The notes: generated from the sequence alone by a model not told the origin. A stretch of 64,000 nucleotides of DNA from JANMZO01 sp031383405 (GCA_031383405.1 JANMZO010000293.1:12494-76493); one strand, 5' to 3'. Positions 43,755 through 52,999 are shown, counted from the stretch's first letter. Made by a program: numbers and translations.

Positions 43755-45380
43755 ATGGCGAAGATGATTTCGTTCGACGAAGAAGCCCGCCGCGCGCTCG
43801 AAAAGGGCATGCAGCAGCTCGTCGATGCAGTCAAGGTCACGCTCGGTCCGAAGGGCCGCAACGTCGTTCTCGAAAAGAAGTGGGGTGCTCCCACGATCAC
43901 CAACGACGGTGTGTCGATCGCAAAAGAGATCGATCTTGAAGACCCTTACGAAAGGATCGGCGCCGAGCTGGTCAAAGAAGTCGCGAAGAAGACCGACGAC
44001 GTGGCCGGCGACGGCACCACGACCGCGACGGTTCTCGCCGGAGCGATGGTCCGTGAGGGACTGCGCAACGTGGCCGCCGGAGCAAATCCGCTGAGCCTCA
44101 AGCGTGGTATCGAAGCTGGAGTTGAGGCGGCAGTGGCCGCCATCCACGCCATCAGCGAATCGGTCGACGGCTCGAAGGAAAAGATCGCCCAGGTGGCGAG
44201 CATCTCCGCCGCCGACACCGAGATCGGTGGGCTCATTTCCGAGGCCATCGACAAGGTCGGCAAAGACGGCGTAATAACCGTCGAAGAGAGCCAGACGTTC
44301 GGCATGACGATGGACCTCGTTGAAGGAATGCGCTTCGACAAGGGCTACATTTCGCCGTACTTTGCGACCGACATGGAGCGGATGGAAGCGTCGCTCGAGG
44401 ATCCGTTCCTTCTGCTGGTGAGCGGCAAGATCTCGGCCGTCCGTGACATGCTGCCCGTCCTTGAGAAGGTCATGCAGTCGGGCAAGCCGCTCGTGATCAT
44501 CGCCGAAGACGTTGAAGGCGAAGCACTGGCGACTCTCGTCGTCAACAAGATCCGCGGCACGTTCAAGAGCGTTGCCATCAAGGCTCCGGGCTTCGGCGAG
44601 CGCCGCAAGGCAATGCTGCAGGACCTGGCGATCCTCACCGGCGCACAGGTCATCTCCGAAGAAGTCGGCCTCAAGCTCGAAAACGCCACGATGGACCTCC
44701 TCGGTCGGGCTCGCAAGGTGGTCATCACCAAAGATGAAACCACCATCGTTGAGGGTGCGGGAGCACCCGACGACGTCAAGGGCCGCATAGCCCAGATCAA
44801 GGCCGAAATCGAGAACACCGATTCCGACTACGACCGCGAGAAACTTCAGGAGCGCCTCGCCAAGTTGTCGGGTGGCGTTGCCGTCATCAAGGTTGGCGCC
44901 GCTACTGAGGTCGAACTCAAAGAGAAGAAGCACCGCATCGAAGACGCCGTCTCCACCACGAAGGCCGCAGTCGAAGAAGGCGTTGTGCCCGGTGGTGGCG
45001 TTGCCCTCCTCCGTGCCCAGGCTGCCATCCTCAAGGTTGCGGCGTCGCTCACCGGCGACGAAGCCACCGGAGCCCGCATCGTGGCAAAGGCCGTCGAGGA
45101 GCCCCTCAAGCAGATCGCAATCAACGCCGGAATGGAAGGCGGTGTAGTGATTGAGAAGGTTCGCTCGCTCACCAACCCCAATGAGGGCCTCAACGCTGCG
45201 ACGGGTGTCTATGAAGACCTCGTGGCCGCCGGTGTCATCGATGCCGGCAAGGTCACCCGTTCCGCTCTGCAAAACGCTGCTTCGATTGCGGCCCTCTTCC
45301 TCACAACCGAGGCCGTCATCGTCGACAAGCCGGAGAAAGACGCCGGTGGCGGCATGCCAGGCGGCATGGACGACTACTAG
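43755..45380 (+). CDS. groL: Chaperonin GroEL (541 aa)
   Basis: ATP-dependent 60-kDa chaperonin. It opens MAKMISFDEEARRALEKGMQ and has VTLGPKGRNVVLEKKWGAP, AGDGTTTATVLAGAMV (ATP site), DKGYISPYFATD, and the C-terminal GGGMPGGMDDY tail. AAGGAGAAACT precedes the ATG; the longer frame upstream crosses CIRCE. No groES lies next to it, so this is a stand-alone groEL as in many actinobacteria with a second copy. Expected to be heat-induced through HrcA/CIRCE. A strong terminator follows. Confidence 0.97.
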   Translation: MAKMISFDEEARRALEKGMQQLVDAVKVTLGPKGRNVVLEKKWGAPTITNDGVSIAKEIDLEDPYERIGAELVKEVAKKTDDVAGDGTTTATVLAGAMVREGLRNVAAGANPLSLKRGIEAGVEAAVAAIHAISESVDGSKEKIAQVASISAADTEIGGLISEAIDKVGKDGVITVEESQTFGMTMDLVEGMRFDKGYISPYFATDMERMEASLEDPFLLLVSGKISAVRDMLPVLEKVMQSGKPLVIIAEDVEGEALATLVVNKIRGTFKSVAIKAPGFGERRKAMLQDLAILTGAQVISEEVGLKLENATMDLLGRARKVVITKDETTIVEGAGAPDDVKGRIAQIKAEIENTDSDYDREKLQERLAKLSGGVAVIKVGAATEVELKEKKHRIEDAVSTTKAAVEEGVVPGGGVALLRAQAAILKVAASLTGDEATGARIVAKAVEEPLKQIAINAGMEGGVVIEKVRSLTNPNEGLNAATGVYEDLVAAGVIDAGKVTRSALQNAASIAALFLTTEAVIVDKPEKDAGGGMPGGMDDY

Positions 45381-45455
45381 ATCACGTAGTAGATCGGCTG
45401 GACCACCATCGGGGAGCCGGCAACGGTTCAGCGCCGATGAGTTGTACAACCAGTG

Positions 45456-45485
45456 AAAGGAGGGGAGCTTCTGCTCCCCTCCTTT
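45456..45485 (+). terminator. Rho-independent-type terminator after groEL
   Basis: A 13-bp perfect stem (AAAGGAGGGGAGC with GCTCCCCTCCTTT) and TTCT loop, 76 bp past the groEL stop, followed by GCTTTG. It lies in the 315-bp gap 45381-45695, which otherwise shows no gene. Confidence 0.85.
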
Positions 45486-45695
45486 GCTTTGCGTAGAGGG
45501 TTCGTGGGCCCGGCCGGCTCAGTTACCAGTGCCTCTTCGGGTAGGAGACCGTGACGCCGAGCGCTCCCGCAATCCAATATTCGTCCTCGACATGCAACGC
45601 ACTTCCGCTTCAGTGAACTAGGTCTACGTAGTACCTTGTTATGCCTACTTACTATGGTCCTTGCCTCCGCCGCCGGAAACGGGGAGAGTTGCTGC

Positions 45696-46718
45696 ATGTT
45701 GCGCCGCACACCAAGTCCTCCATCGGTTCGCGACCGGAAGCTCACCCGATTCGCAGCCACGGCGATCGTTGGCCTCGTCGCCGTGTCGCTGTCGTCGACG
45801 CTCACGTCCGAGGCAACGGCAGCAACGTCGTCGTCATCCAAGGCTAAGAAGGTCACGACGACCACAAGGAAGCGGGTTGTCCGAACGACGACGACCAGGC
45901 GTCGAGCCGTTGGAACAACAGCCACGACTCCATCAACGATTCCATCGACGACACAGGCGCTTCCAACCGTCGCCACGGCGGCTCCCACCCAGGCAACACT
46001 GCCGACTACAAGCACAACCACCACCACGACGGCACCTGCCTTCGACTTCGACGTTCTCGTGCCAACACCGGCCCAATCGGTGGCCGCGGGTTCGTCGGCT
46101 TCGTTTGTCGTGATCGTCGCGACGAAGGCGCCTTCCACGCCGCGGGCCGTCACCTTCATTGCGACCGGTATACCGGAAGGCGCCAACGCGACACTCTCGC
46201 CCAACCCCACGTCCTCGGGCGCCGAATTCCGGGTCAACGTCGGGGCCAATGTGGCGGTCGGGACATATACGATCCGTCTCATCGGTTCGGCCGCCAACGT
46301 GTCTAAGACGACCAACGTCTTCATCAGCGTGACCGCCGCGACGGGCGCAAGCACCTCAACAACGACAACGACGACAACCAAGCCCGGGCCTACCACAAGC
46401 ACGATCGTCGTGGGCGTTGGCGCTTCGACCTTCGCGGTCGCCGTCAGCACGGAGAACAACCGGCTCCGTAGCGGCAATACGGTCTCGTACTTCATTCGGA
46501 TCATCTACGCGAGCGGTTTCTCGACTCCCGCCGCTCTCCAGGTCAACGGACTTCCGAACGGAGTGTCAGGTGGCTTCAGTGCCATGTCGACCGAAGGTAC
46601 GGCGACGCTGTTCGTCAGCTCGACCGTGGCGATTGTCCCGGGCACCTACACCTTCAACGTGACGGCCGCCGCCGGTTCGTATCAGCAGTTCATTCCGGTA
46701 ACGCTCATTATCGAGTAG
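45696..46718 (+). CDS. Secreted Thr-rich protein with two beta-sandwich-like domains (340 aa)
   Basis: The N-terminus has a basic start and hydrophobic helix (FAATAIVGLVAVSLSSTLTSEATA), a probable Sec signal peptide. A Lys/Arg/Thr-rich tract, a Thr-rich linker, and a first domain of about 85 residues (FDFDVLVPTPAQSVAAGSSA onwards) follow. A second Thr linker (STTTTTTTKPGP) and a second similar domain (FAVAVSTENNRLRSGNTVSY onwards) complete it. Both domains look like Ig/CARDB-type folds seen in surface proteins. No sorting signal or C-terminal membrane helix is visible. GGGGAGAG upstream supports ATG 45696. Function unknown. Confidence 0.75.
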   Translation: MLRRTPSPPSVRDRKLTRFAATAIVGLVAVSLSSTLTSEATAATSSSSKAKKVTTTTRKRVVRTTTTRRRAVGTTATTPSTIPSTTQALPTVATAAPTQATLPTTSTTTTTTAPAFDFDVLVPTPAQSVAAGSSASFVVIVATKAPSTPRAVTFIATGIPEGANATLSPNPTSSGAEFRVNVGANVAVGTYTIRLIGSAANVSKTTNVFISVTAATGASTSTTTTTTTKPGPTTSTIVVGVGASTFAVAVSTENNRLRSGNTVSYFIRIIYASGFSTPAALQVNGLPNGVSGGFSAMSTEGTATLFVSSTVAIVPGTYTFNVTAAAGSYQQFIPVTLIIE

Positions 46719-46782
46719 CCGAGTAGCCGAGCAGATGCCAGAACAAGCGGTCGAGCAGACAACCACCCACCATAGGTCCAGC

Positions 46783-48789
46783 TCAGTTCGCGTGCGACCG
46801 GCGCCGACGTATCCGCACCAGACCGCTCACGCCGACGGCAATGGTAGCGACCACCGCACCACCGAGCACCGGAGTCGCCAACCCACCTCCGGTCTGATCT
46901 GACGGCGAGTTCCTTCGGAGGGCCTGTTGTCGCGTGGGTGGCTGCGATGCCGGTGCCGCGGCGTCGCCGAACGTCGTTTCAACGGGCTCGGCGACCGACC
47001 CGGACGTTGCCTTGATCACCGGTGTATCGGCAACCCCCCCGGCCGGATCGGAACTGTCAAACCCCAGGGTGTCATCGGGAGCGAAGTCAGCTGCACTATC
47101 ACCCGAGCGGAGAATATCGGACTGCGCCGAGAGAAGGTCAGCGGTATCGCCAGGCTCGTCGGTCGTGCCTCCGACCGATTTGCGTCCGATCACAGGAACA
47201 CGAGGTCCGACAGGTCCGGCAGTCCGACCCTCTACGGCCGCTGACAACGGGTCAGCGTTCAACACCGGGTCCGACGACCCCGACACCTCGGTCGACGACC
47301 CCGGGCCGAAGGTGAAGAACGTCGATTTGAGTCCGAGTGCGGCGTCGAAGCTCGGGCCCCGGATGTTGAGTGTCCCGACGCTTCCATAGAGCGACACGGT
47401 GAGTGCGCGCCCCGACGCGCCGACCTCGGTGATCGCAATGCCACTCGGCGAGCCTCGATACCCGACCCGTCGGGCAATGTCGCCCAAGGTCGTGGTGACC
47501 GTCCACGCCTTGAGGTCACCGGTCGGGTACGCCCCGGCCCGCAAATACGGGATCTCGACATCGCCCCCGAATGCTTCCGCCGGGGTGGCGATCGTGCCAC
47601 CGCCGCTGGCGCTGTAGAACGCGGCGATCAGCTTGCCCGCATACACGAGAACTTTGGATCGAGTCGACTCCACCGCGTGATCCATGGCCGGGTACTCCGC
47701 TTGAGCGCCGAGGTAGACCTGGCACCGCTGGGTCGGGCATATCTCACCCGAAGCGGCCATGTAACGCAAGGCGTACGTTCGCGCGGCGATCGCCTGGGCC
47801 TCCAGTGTGGCCGCTGGCCAAGAGGGGGTCAGTATCTCTCCCATCCCTCGCAGGTAGTCCTCGATGTCGATCTCATTCACGACGCGCACGGCCCCACTGA
47901 CCAGGCTCAGTTCGAGCGTTCCCCGGTAACGGCGACCACCAAAGCCCACCGTCGTCGAACTCGACGCATCGAGGGTGGTCGCCCGCACCGAAACTCCGCT
48001 GGCCGTCGCCGACTTGCTAATCGAGCGCTCGTTCCGTCCGGGAGCCCCTCCAGGCGAGGCTGATCCAGCCTCGGGCTGCGACAACGCATCGCTACCCGGG
48101 GTGCTTTCGATCGGAGCAACAATCGTGGGCTCGGCCTCCGGCGCCGGTGGTTCGGTCGTGGGCGCAACGGTGGGCGGAATCGTTGTCGTCGTGGTCGTGA
48201 GGGGAATCACTCCGGGGTCGGTCGTCTGAAAGGACGACAGCCCAACGGAGAATCCGCGTTGTCCCACTGCGCCGACACGGACCGGATTCTTTGTCGCCCC
48301 TCCCGCCCCGGAACCGGACACGGGCGGTGCTGCCTCGGTCGACAACGTGGCGACCACCTCCCCCTCACGCACCGTGACCGCTACCGTATGACCGGCCGGT
48401 ACCCGGGCCCCGCCGATGGTGCCCCCCAAGGGAAAGGCCAAAGTGAAATTCGCTCCCGCCCCGAGGGGGACGCGGACGGTTCCACCCTTCTTGGCCAGAA
48501 TCGCTCCCGGAAAGAAGACGCGGAGGATGTCAGTGGCGGATCGGCCACTCAGGCCGAGCCAGTAGGCACCGTCCTGGGCCATTCCCACTCCATGCCCGAA
48601 CCCCCGACCTTCGATCACGATGACCGAGTCTGCCGCAGGCATGGCCAGGACCGGAGTCGCACCCAGGAGCCATGCGAGGGCCATAAGCGGGGCAACCCGG
48701 CTCAGCGAACAACGGAGCCGATGTCGCTGCCGAAGGGCCGCCTGAACCGGTCGTGCACCGGGTACCGAACTTCGTGGTCGCAACTGCAC
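46783..48789 (-). CDS. SpoIID/LytB-domain cell-wall protein, membrane anchored (668 aa)
   Basis: A signal peptide (PLMALAWLLGATPVLA) is followed by GRGFGHGVGMAQDGAYWLGLSG, a Thr/Pro-rich spacer, and the SpoIID/LytB core: VNEIDIEDYLRGMGEILTPSWPAATLEAQAIAARTYALRYM, in which the Glu of GEILTPSWP corresponds to the catalytic Glu of SpoIID transglycosylases. AFYSASGGGTIATPAEAFGG follows. A long acidic disordered tail ends in a membrane helix and RIRRRR. SpoIID removes denuded glycan strands in spore formers; in non-sporulating actinobacteria the family is assumed to process peptidoglycan. GTG 48789 is the start. Confidence 0.88.
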   Translation of the reverse strand: MQLRPRSSVPGARPVQAALRQRHRLRCSLSRVAPLMALAWLLGATPVLAMPAADSVIVIEGRGFGHGVGMAQDGAYWLGLSGRSATDILRVFFPGAILAKKGGTVRVPLGAGANFTLAFPLGGTIGGARVPAGHTVAVTVREGEVVATLSTEAAPPVSGSGAGGATKNPVRVGAVGQRGFSVGLSSFQTTDPGVIPLTTTTTTIPPTVAPTTEPPAPEAEPTIVAPIESTPGSDALSQPEAGSASPGGAPGRNERSISKSATASGVSVRATTLDASSSTTVGFGGRRYRGTLELSLVSGAVRVVNEIDIEDYLRGMGEILTPSWPAATLEAQAIAARTYALRYMAASGEICPTQRCQVYLGAQAEYPAMDHAVESTRSKVLVYAGKLIAAFYSASGGGTIATPAEAFGGDVEIPYLRAGAYPTGDLKAWTVTTTLGDIARRVGYRGSPSGIAITEVGASGRALTVSLYGSVGTLNIRGPSFDAALGLKSTFFTFGPGSSTEVSGSSDPVLNADPLSAAVEGRTAGPVGPRVPVIGRKSVGGTTDEPGDTADLLSAQSDILRSGDSAADFAPDDTLGFDSSDPAGGVADTPVIKATSGSVAEPVETTFGDAAAPASQPPTRQQALRRNSPSDQTGGGLATPVLGGAVVATIAVGVSGLVRIRRRRSHAN

Positions 48790-48920
48790 CGGTCAATTCT
48801 TACGCAGATAGCAATCACAGCCGAAAAAGCGCCCGGCGCTAGCTTTCCCGGAACAACGGAGTGCCGAAACTACACTCGCTCCATCGAGTCATCTTCGACG
48901 CCGATGAAACAGGAGATCCC

Positions 48921-49610
48921 ATGCCCGAGTCACTGTCACCCGCCGTTGGTTGGGGAGTGCTTCATCTGTTTTTTGAAGCCGACCAGTTCGTCGACGCCGA
49001 AGCCCTCGTCGCCGCGGTTGCACGCTGCCAAGCCGACGGCCACCAGGTGATCACCTTCGCTGTCCTCGGGCACAAGGGCGATATCGGCGTGATGGCACTC
49101 GGTCCTGATCTTTGGCGCCTTCGCAGGCTCCAGACAGATCTTCAACGGACCGGTCTGTCGCTCATCGATTCCTATGTGTCGATGACCGAGGTTTCGGAGT
49201 ACGCCAAGGGGATTCCCGAGGAAATGCTGAAGGCTCGACTCTATCCGGTGCTGCCCCCCGAAGGAATGCGCGCATATTGTTTTTATCCGATGTCGAAACG
49301 TCGCGGAGTCGGCGACGCCGACGTCAACTGGTTCACGCTTCCCTTCGAAGATCGCAAAGCGCTGATGCACGAGCACGGCGTGTCGGGTCGAAAGTTTGCC
49401 GGTCGAATCGTGCAGCTGATCACCGGGTCCGCCGGCATCGACGACTTCGAATGGGGCGTCACCCTGTTTGCGAAGGATCCGGCCGACCTCAAGGAAGTCG
49501 TGTACACGATGCGTTTCGATGAAGCTTCGGCAAAGTACGCCGAGTTTGGGCCGTTCATCACCGGACTCATTGCACCGGTCGATGAACTCGTCGGCCAGCT
49601 GGTCGGATAG
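48921..49610 (+). CDS. chdC: Coproheme decarboxylase ChdC (HemQ), chlorite-dismutase family
   Basis: Last step of coproporphyrin-dependent haem synthesis: decarboxylates coproheme to haem b with peroxide. The 229-residue protein has the motif FYPMSKRRG; its Tyr (Y122) matches the catalytic Tyr of Firmicute enzymes, where the motif is also YPMSK. MHEHG near 149-153 holds the proximal His candidate, and FEWGVTLFAKDPADLKEVVYTMRFDEASAKYAEFGPF is the family signature. AGGAGATCCC sets ATG 48921. No other hem genes are adjacent. Confidence 0.9.
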   Translation: MPESLSPAVGWGVLHLFFEADQFVDAEALVAAVARCQADGHQVITFAVLGHKGDIGVMALGPDLWRLRRLQTDLQRTGLSLIDSYVSMTEVSEYAKGIPEEMLKARLYPVLPPEGMRAYCFYPMSKRRGVGDADVNWFTLPFEDRKALMHEHGVSGRKFAGRIVQLITGSAGIDDFEWGVTLFAKDPADLKEVVYTMRFDEASAKYAEFGPFITGLIAPVDELVGQLVG

Positions 49611-49621
49611 TGCCCATGATT

Positions 49622-49714
49622 CATGGCACCCGACACGCATGACAACCGACACGGCACTTCGACACGCATGACACCCGACACGCATGGCACCCGACACGCA
49701 TGACGCCCGACACG
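49622..49714. repeat. 16-bp tandem array carrying the start codon of the next gene
   Basis: Units of the type CATGACACCCGACACG at 49622-49637, 49638-49653, 49667-49682, 49683-49698 and 49699-49714, with one 13-bp diverged unit between (49654-49666). Each full unit contains ATG. The start codon used by the downstream gene (49700) is inside the last unit. Confidence 0.92.
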
Positions 49715-50185
49715 GACGGAACCGTTCCGGAGATCGATGTTTCCGCCTACGGAAGAACCCTGGTCGACAGCGTCATTTCCGCATTGCCGACGTGGAGCCG
49801 AGAGGTGCTCAACACCCGGGTCGGCCCGACATCCGAGGCGAGTGATTCCGAGGTCTTAGGTTTGCTTGTGAACTGGATCGAAGCTCCGCTCACCGATCTG
49901 TTGACGGCCGACATCGACGCGCAGCGTGAGTCACCCCTGGCACTCCTACGCGCGCTTATTACTCCGCTGACAGACATACTCCGCTCTCTCGGAGCCACCG
50001 ACGTTGAGCGCGACCCCTATGACAAGGAAGCGTTTCCGAACGATGTCTACGCGCTCGGCCCCAGGGCTTGGAGCGACTTTGGCGAATCCGTCGGCGACGC
50101 TGGTCTCCGCTGGGGGGCGGCCAAAGCAATGGCTCACCGTCGACGCCATGCGACGCCCAACCCGACGAAATCAGCCCGTCGCTGA
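49700..50185 (+). CDS. Conserved-style hypothetical protein (161 aa)
   Basis: A soluble protein, acidic in the first half: VSAYGRTLVDSVISALPTWSREVL, LLVNWIEAPLTDLLTADIDAQRESPLALLRALITPLTDILRSLG, then DPYDKEAFPNDVYALGPRAWSDFG and a C-terminal basic end. It is mainly helical, with no signal peptide or membrane segment. I do not recognise the family. The start codon lies in the last unit of a tandem array, and upstream units also contain ATG, so initiation could occur at more than one site. It is downstream of chdC on the same strand, but a shared function is not implied. Confidence 0.65.
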   Translation: MTPDTDGTVPEIDVSAYGRTLVDSVISALPTWSREVLNTRVGPTSEASDSEVLGLLVNWIEAPLTDLLTADIDAQRESPLALLRALITPLTDILRSLGATDVERDPYDKEAFPNDVYALGPRAWSDFGESVGDAGLRWGAAKAMAHRRRHATPNPTKSARR

Positions 50186-50308
50186 TGGTCCGTCGCTGAA
50201 ATGCCGGGATGGTGTGCGTTGAATGTCGAGGACGAAGAAAACCCGGTTCACAGGCAGGTTTCGCCGCTCACGACGTTCAAGGTATTTCTGCGAAGGTGCG
50301 CTAGCAAG

Positions 50309-50494
50309 CTACTCGCGCTTGTCTTCGCCTTCGACCTGCCAGCCGACGCCGCTGATGGCACGCTTCTCAAAGAAGATGCAGTTGTCGGGACAGTCGAAGG
50401 GGACGGACTGGGCCATGTCGAGTCGACACCGTTCCACCGATCCGGCCGGAGTGGACCTGGACGAGTAGTGACGACAATCAGACCGAACCGACAT
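50309..50494 (-). CDS. Small four-cysteine protein (61 aa), possible metal-binding knuckle
   Basis: The protein opens MSVRSDCRHY and contains VERCRLDMAQ, FDCPDNCIFF and GWQVEGEDKRE. Four cysteines (residues 7, 23, 35, 39) in a CxxxC-containing layout suggest a zinc or Fe-S site. It is short, hydrophilic and has no signal peptide. The frame lies alone on the minus strand between a hypothetical gene and a Nudix gene, in a position that coding frames on the other strand do not explain. Family not identified with certainty; I recall similar small proteins in related actinobacteria. Confidence 0.55.
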   Translation of the reverse strand: MSVRSDCRHYSSRSTPAGSVERCRLDMAQSVPFDCPDNCIFFEKRAISGVGWQVEGEDKRE

Positions 50495-50586
50495 CCTGTC
50501 AGCGTAGGTGCTCCGTACAGAGTCGCGTGCGCGCGATCAAGCTCTGACCTCGCGCAAAGGCGCTGCCGTCTCGGTAGGGTGGAGGG

Positions 50587-51306
50587 ATGGAACGCCCCGA
50601 CACGCCTGAGCCGTTGACCACTCCCGACGTCGGCCACCGCGACCTGGTGCGTTGGAGCGAGAGTCTCGCCGGGATCGCCCGCACCGGGCTCGGGTTCACG
50701 CAGAGCCGGTACGAGCGCGAGCGTTACGAGGAGATCCTGCACGTCGCGGCCGACATGCGCCTGGCTGCTTCGGCGGGCGATGCCCCGGGCCATGGATCCC
50801 TCGACGAACTGCGTGCGGAATGGATGAAGAGTGTTGGGCTGGGCGTGCCCGGTTATGTGACACCGAAGGTTGCCATCGGCGCAGTCGTCGGTAACGAACG
50901 GGATGAGATTCTTCTCATCCAACGGTCCGACTCCGGACACTGGCTCTATCCAACGGGTTGGGCCGACATTGGCTACTCCCCCGCCGAGGTCGCGGTGAAG
51001 GAGGTTCACGAGGAAACCGGTATCGAATGCGAAGCTCTACAAATCCTCGGTGTGCTCGATGGCATGAGGCTCGGTTTCACCACCGTGCCGCTGTACTCGA
51101 TTGTCTTCCACTGCCGGGCCACCGGCGGCTCGTTGAATCCCCACCCGCTTGAGGTGAACGACGTTGGTTGGTTTGCTCAGGACGCCTTGCCGTCACCGAT
51201 CGTTTCGGTTGAGCGATGGGGACCCCAAGCGTTCGCTGCGATCAAGGGTCAACCCATCCAGGCCACGTTCGATCCTCCCAGGGACCCCGTGTGGAGAGCT
51301 GAGTAG
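50587..51306 (+). CDS. Nudix hydrolase with N-terminal helical extension (239 aa)
   Basis: Hydrolyses nucleoside diphosphate-linked compounds. The N-terminal helical region (LVRWSESLAGIARTGLGFTQSRYERERYEEIL) matches the NUDIX_N type extension. The Nudix box reads GWADIGYSPAEVAVKEVHEETGI in two parts: GWADIGYS, then AEVAVKEVHEETG. The metal-binding EE is intact, Arg of the REuxEE core is Lys, and the usual Glu before it is Tyr. Substrate unknown. ATG 50587 follows AGGGTGGAGGG. Confidence 0.88.
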   Translation: MERPDTPEPLTTPDVGHRDLVRWSESLAGIARTGLGFTQSRYERERYEEILHVAADMRLAASAGDAPGHGSLDELRAEWMKSVGLGVPGYVTPKVAIGAVVGNERDEILLIQRSDSGHWLYPTGWADIGYSPAEVAVKEVHEETGIECEALQILGVLDGMRLGFTTVPLYSIVFHCRATGGSLNPHPLEVNDVGWFAQDALPSPIVSVERWGPQAFAAIKGQPIQATFDPPRDPVWRAE

Positions 51307-51463
51307 CCGACCAGCGAGGACCGGGAAAGCGCCATCGAGGTCCCGGCGCACGGGCTGGGATCGACGCACAAACGGCTGCGACCGCTCCACTCGTTGAAAG
51401 CGGGAAACCCAAATCAATTCGACGTTGACGAATCGTCTACGGCTACGCCGGTAGCGTGCACAT

Positions 51464-52999
51464 GTGCAACGTCGACGAGCGCTCCTCTCCGTGTATGACA
51501 AGACCGGCCTACCCGCGTTCGCCAAGACACTGGTGGAGGTGGGATTCGAACTCGTTTCAAGCGGGGGGACATCGGTTGCACTCGCAGCCGCCGGGATTCC
51601 ACACATCAGCGTCGATGAGGTGACCGGGTTTCCTGAAATGCTCGATGGTCGGGTCAAGACGCTGCACCCGCGCATCCACGGCGGAATCCTGGCCGACCGG
51701 TCAAAGCCCGAACACCTCACCACGATCGCCGAACACGACATCACGCCGATCGACCTCGTCGTGTGCAATCTCTATCCCTTCTCATCGAAGCCGAGTATCG
51801 AGCTCATCGACATTGGCGGCCCCTCAATGGTGCGATCAGCCGCGAAGAACCATGAATCCGTCGCCGTCATCGTTTCTCCTTCCGACTACGACGGCGTGGC
51901 CGACGAGCTTCGCCACAACGGCCGGGTGCTCGCACAAACGCGTCATCGTCTCGCTGCGTTGGCGTTTGCACACACGGCCGACTACGACACAACCATCGCC
52001 AAATGGTTCGCCGAAGAGCTTGCGGTCGAGCCGGGTTCAGTCTCCGAAGCACTTCCCGAGAGACTCACGATCGTGGCGGATCGGGCCGAGATCCTGCGAT
52101 ACGGCGAAAACCCGCATCAGCGCGGTGCCCGATACCGGATCCGCGACGAACGGAGCTGGTGGGACCACGCAGTGCGACTCGGTGGCAAGGAGCTCAGCTA
52201 TCTGAACGTTTATGACGCGGATGCGGCTTGGCGCCTCGTTCACGAGATGGGCGATCATCCTGCCGTGGCGATCATCAAGCATGCGAACCCCTGCGGTGCC
52301 GCCATTGCATCGACGGCGCTAACCGCGTACCAACTGGCGCACCGATGCGATCCGGTCTCGGCCTTCGGAGGGGTTGTGGCGGTGAATCGTCGCGTCGATG
52401 ACGATCTGGCGGGCGAACTCGTCGACATATTCACCGAAGTGGTAGTGGCGCCGTCGTTCAGTTCGCGAGCGCTCGACATATTGCGCACGAAGAAGGCTCT
52501 ACGCATTCTTGAGGCGCCGGCCCCGGGTCACAACACGCACATGATCCGTAGCATCGATGGCGGCCTCATCGTGCAAGACGCCGACTCCGTTCGCGCCGAG
52601 ATCGAGGCGCGCCTGGGCTGGGAAGTCGTGACCGAGGCAGCTCCGACCGAGTCGCAGTGGCGTGACCTCGAGTTCGCATGGGCCGTTTGCGCGCACGTAT
52701 CGTCCAACGCGATCGTGCTCGCGGAAGGTGGGCAGGCGCTAGGAATCGGCGCGGGCCAGCAGAGCCGGGTCGATTCGGCCCAGATCGCAGTTCGCAAAGC
52801 CGACGGTCGAGCACAGGGTGGTGTGGCGGCCAGCGATGCGTTCTTCCCGTTCCGCGACGGGCTCGACCTCGTCGCTTCCGCCGGTGTGCGGGCGGTGATT
52901 CAACCCGGAGGTTCCATGCGCGATCCCGAGGTGATTGAGGCGGCGAACGGGCACGGCGTCGCCATGGTGTTCACCGGCCGCCGCCACTTCCGCCACTGA
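51464..52999 (+). CDS. purH: Bifunctional AICAR transformylase / IMP cyclohydrolase PurH (511 aa)
   Basis: Final two steps of IMP synthesis. The N-terminal MGS-like cyclohydrolase domain has ALLSVYDKTGLPAFAKTL, SSGGTSVALAAAG, TLHPRIHGGILADR, ICNLYPF-like strand VVCNLYPFSSKPS and GPSMVRSAAKNH. The transformylase part has LRYGENPHQRGA, KELSYLNVYDADAAW, IIKHANPCGAAIA (catalytic Lys-His), SNAIVLAEGGQALGIGAGQQSRVDS and FFPFRDGLD. GTG 51464 is the start. Length is typical. Confidence 0.97.
   Translation: MQRRRALLSVYDKTGLPAFAKTLVEVGFELVSSGGTSVALAAAGIPHISVDEVTGFPEMLDGRVKTLHPRIHGGILADRSKPEHLTTIAEHDITPIDLVVCNLYPFSSKPSIELIDIGGPSMVRSAAKNHESVAVIVSPSDYDGVADELRHNGRVLAQTRHRLAALAFAHTADYDTTIAKWFAEELAVEPGSVSEALPERLTIVADRAEILRYGENPHQRGARYRIRDERSWWDHAVRLGGKELSYLNVYDADAAWRLVHEMGDHPAVAIIKHANPCGAAIASTALTAYQLAHRCDPVSAFGGVVAVNRRVDDDLAGELVDIFTEVVVAPSFSSRALDILRTKKALRILEAPAPGHNTHMIRSIDGGLIVQDADSVRAEIEARLGWEVVTEAAPTESQWRDLEFAWAVCAHVSSNAIVLAEGGQALGIGAGQQSRVDSAQIAVRKADGRAQGGVAASDAFFPFRDGLDLVASAGVRAVIQPGGSMRDPEVIEAANGHGVAMVFTGRRHFRH

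Noticed and set aside
43692..45449. 585-codon minus-strand frame opposite groEL
   Set aside because: Antisense shadow of a highly conserved gene; composition is typical of reverse-strand translation.
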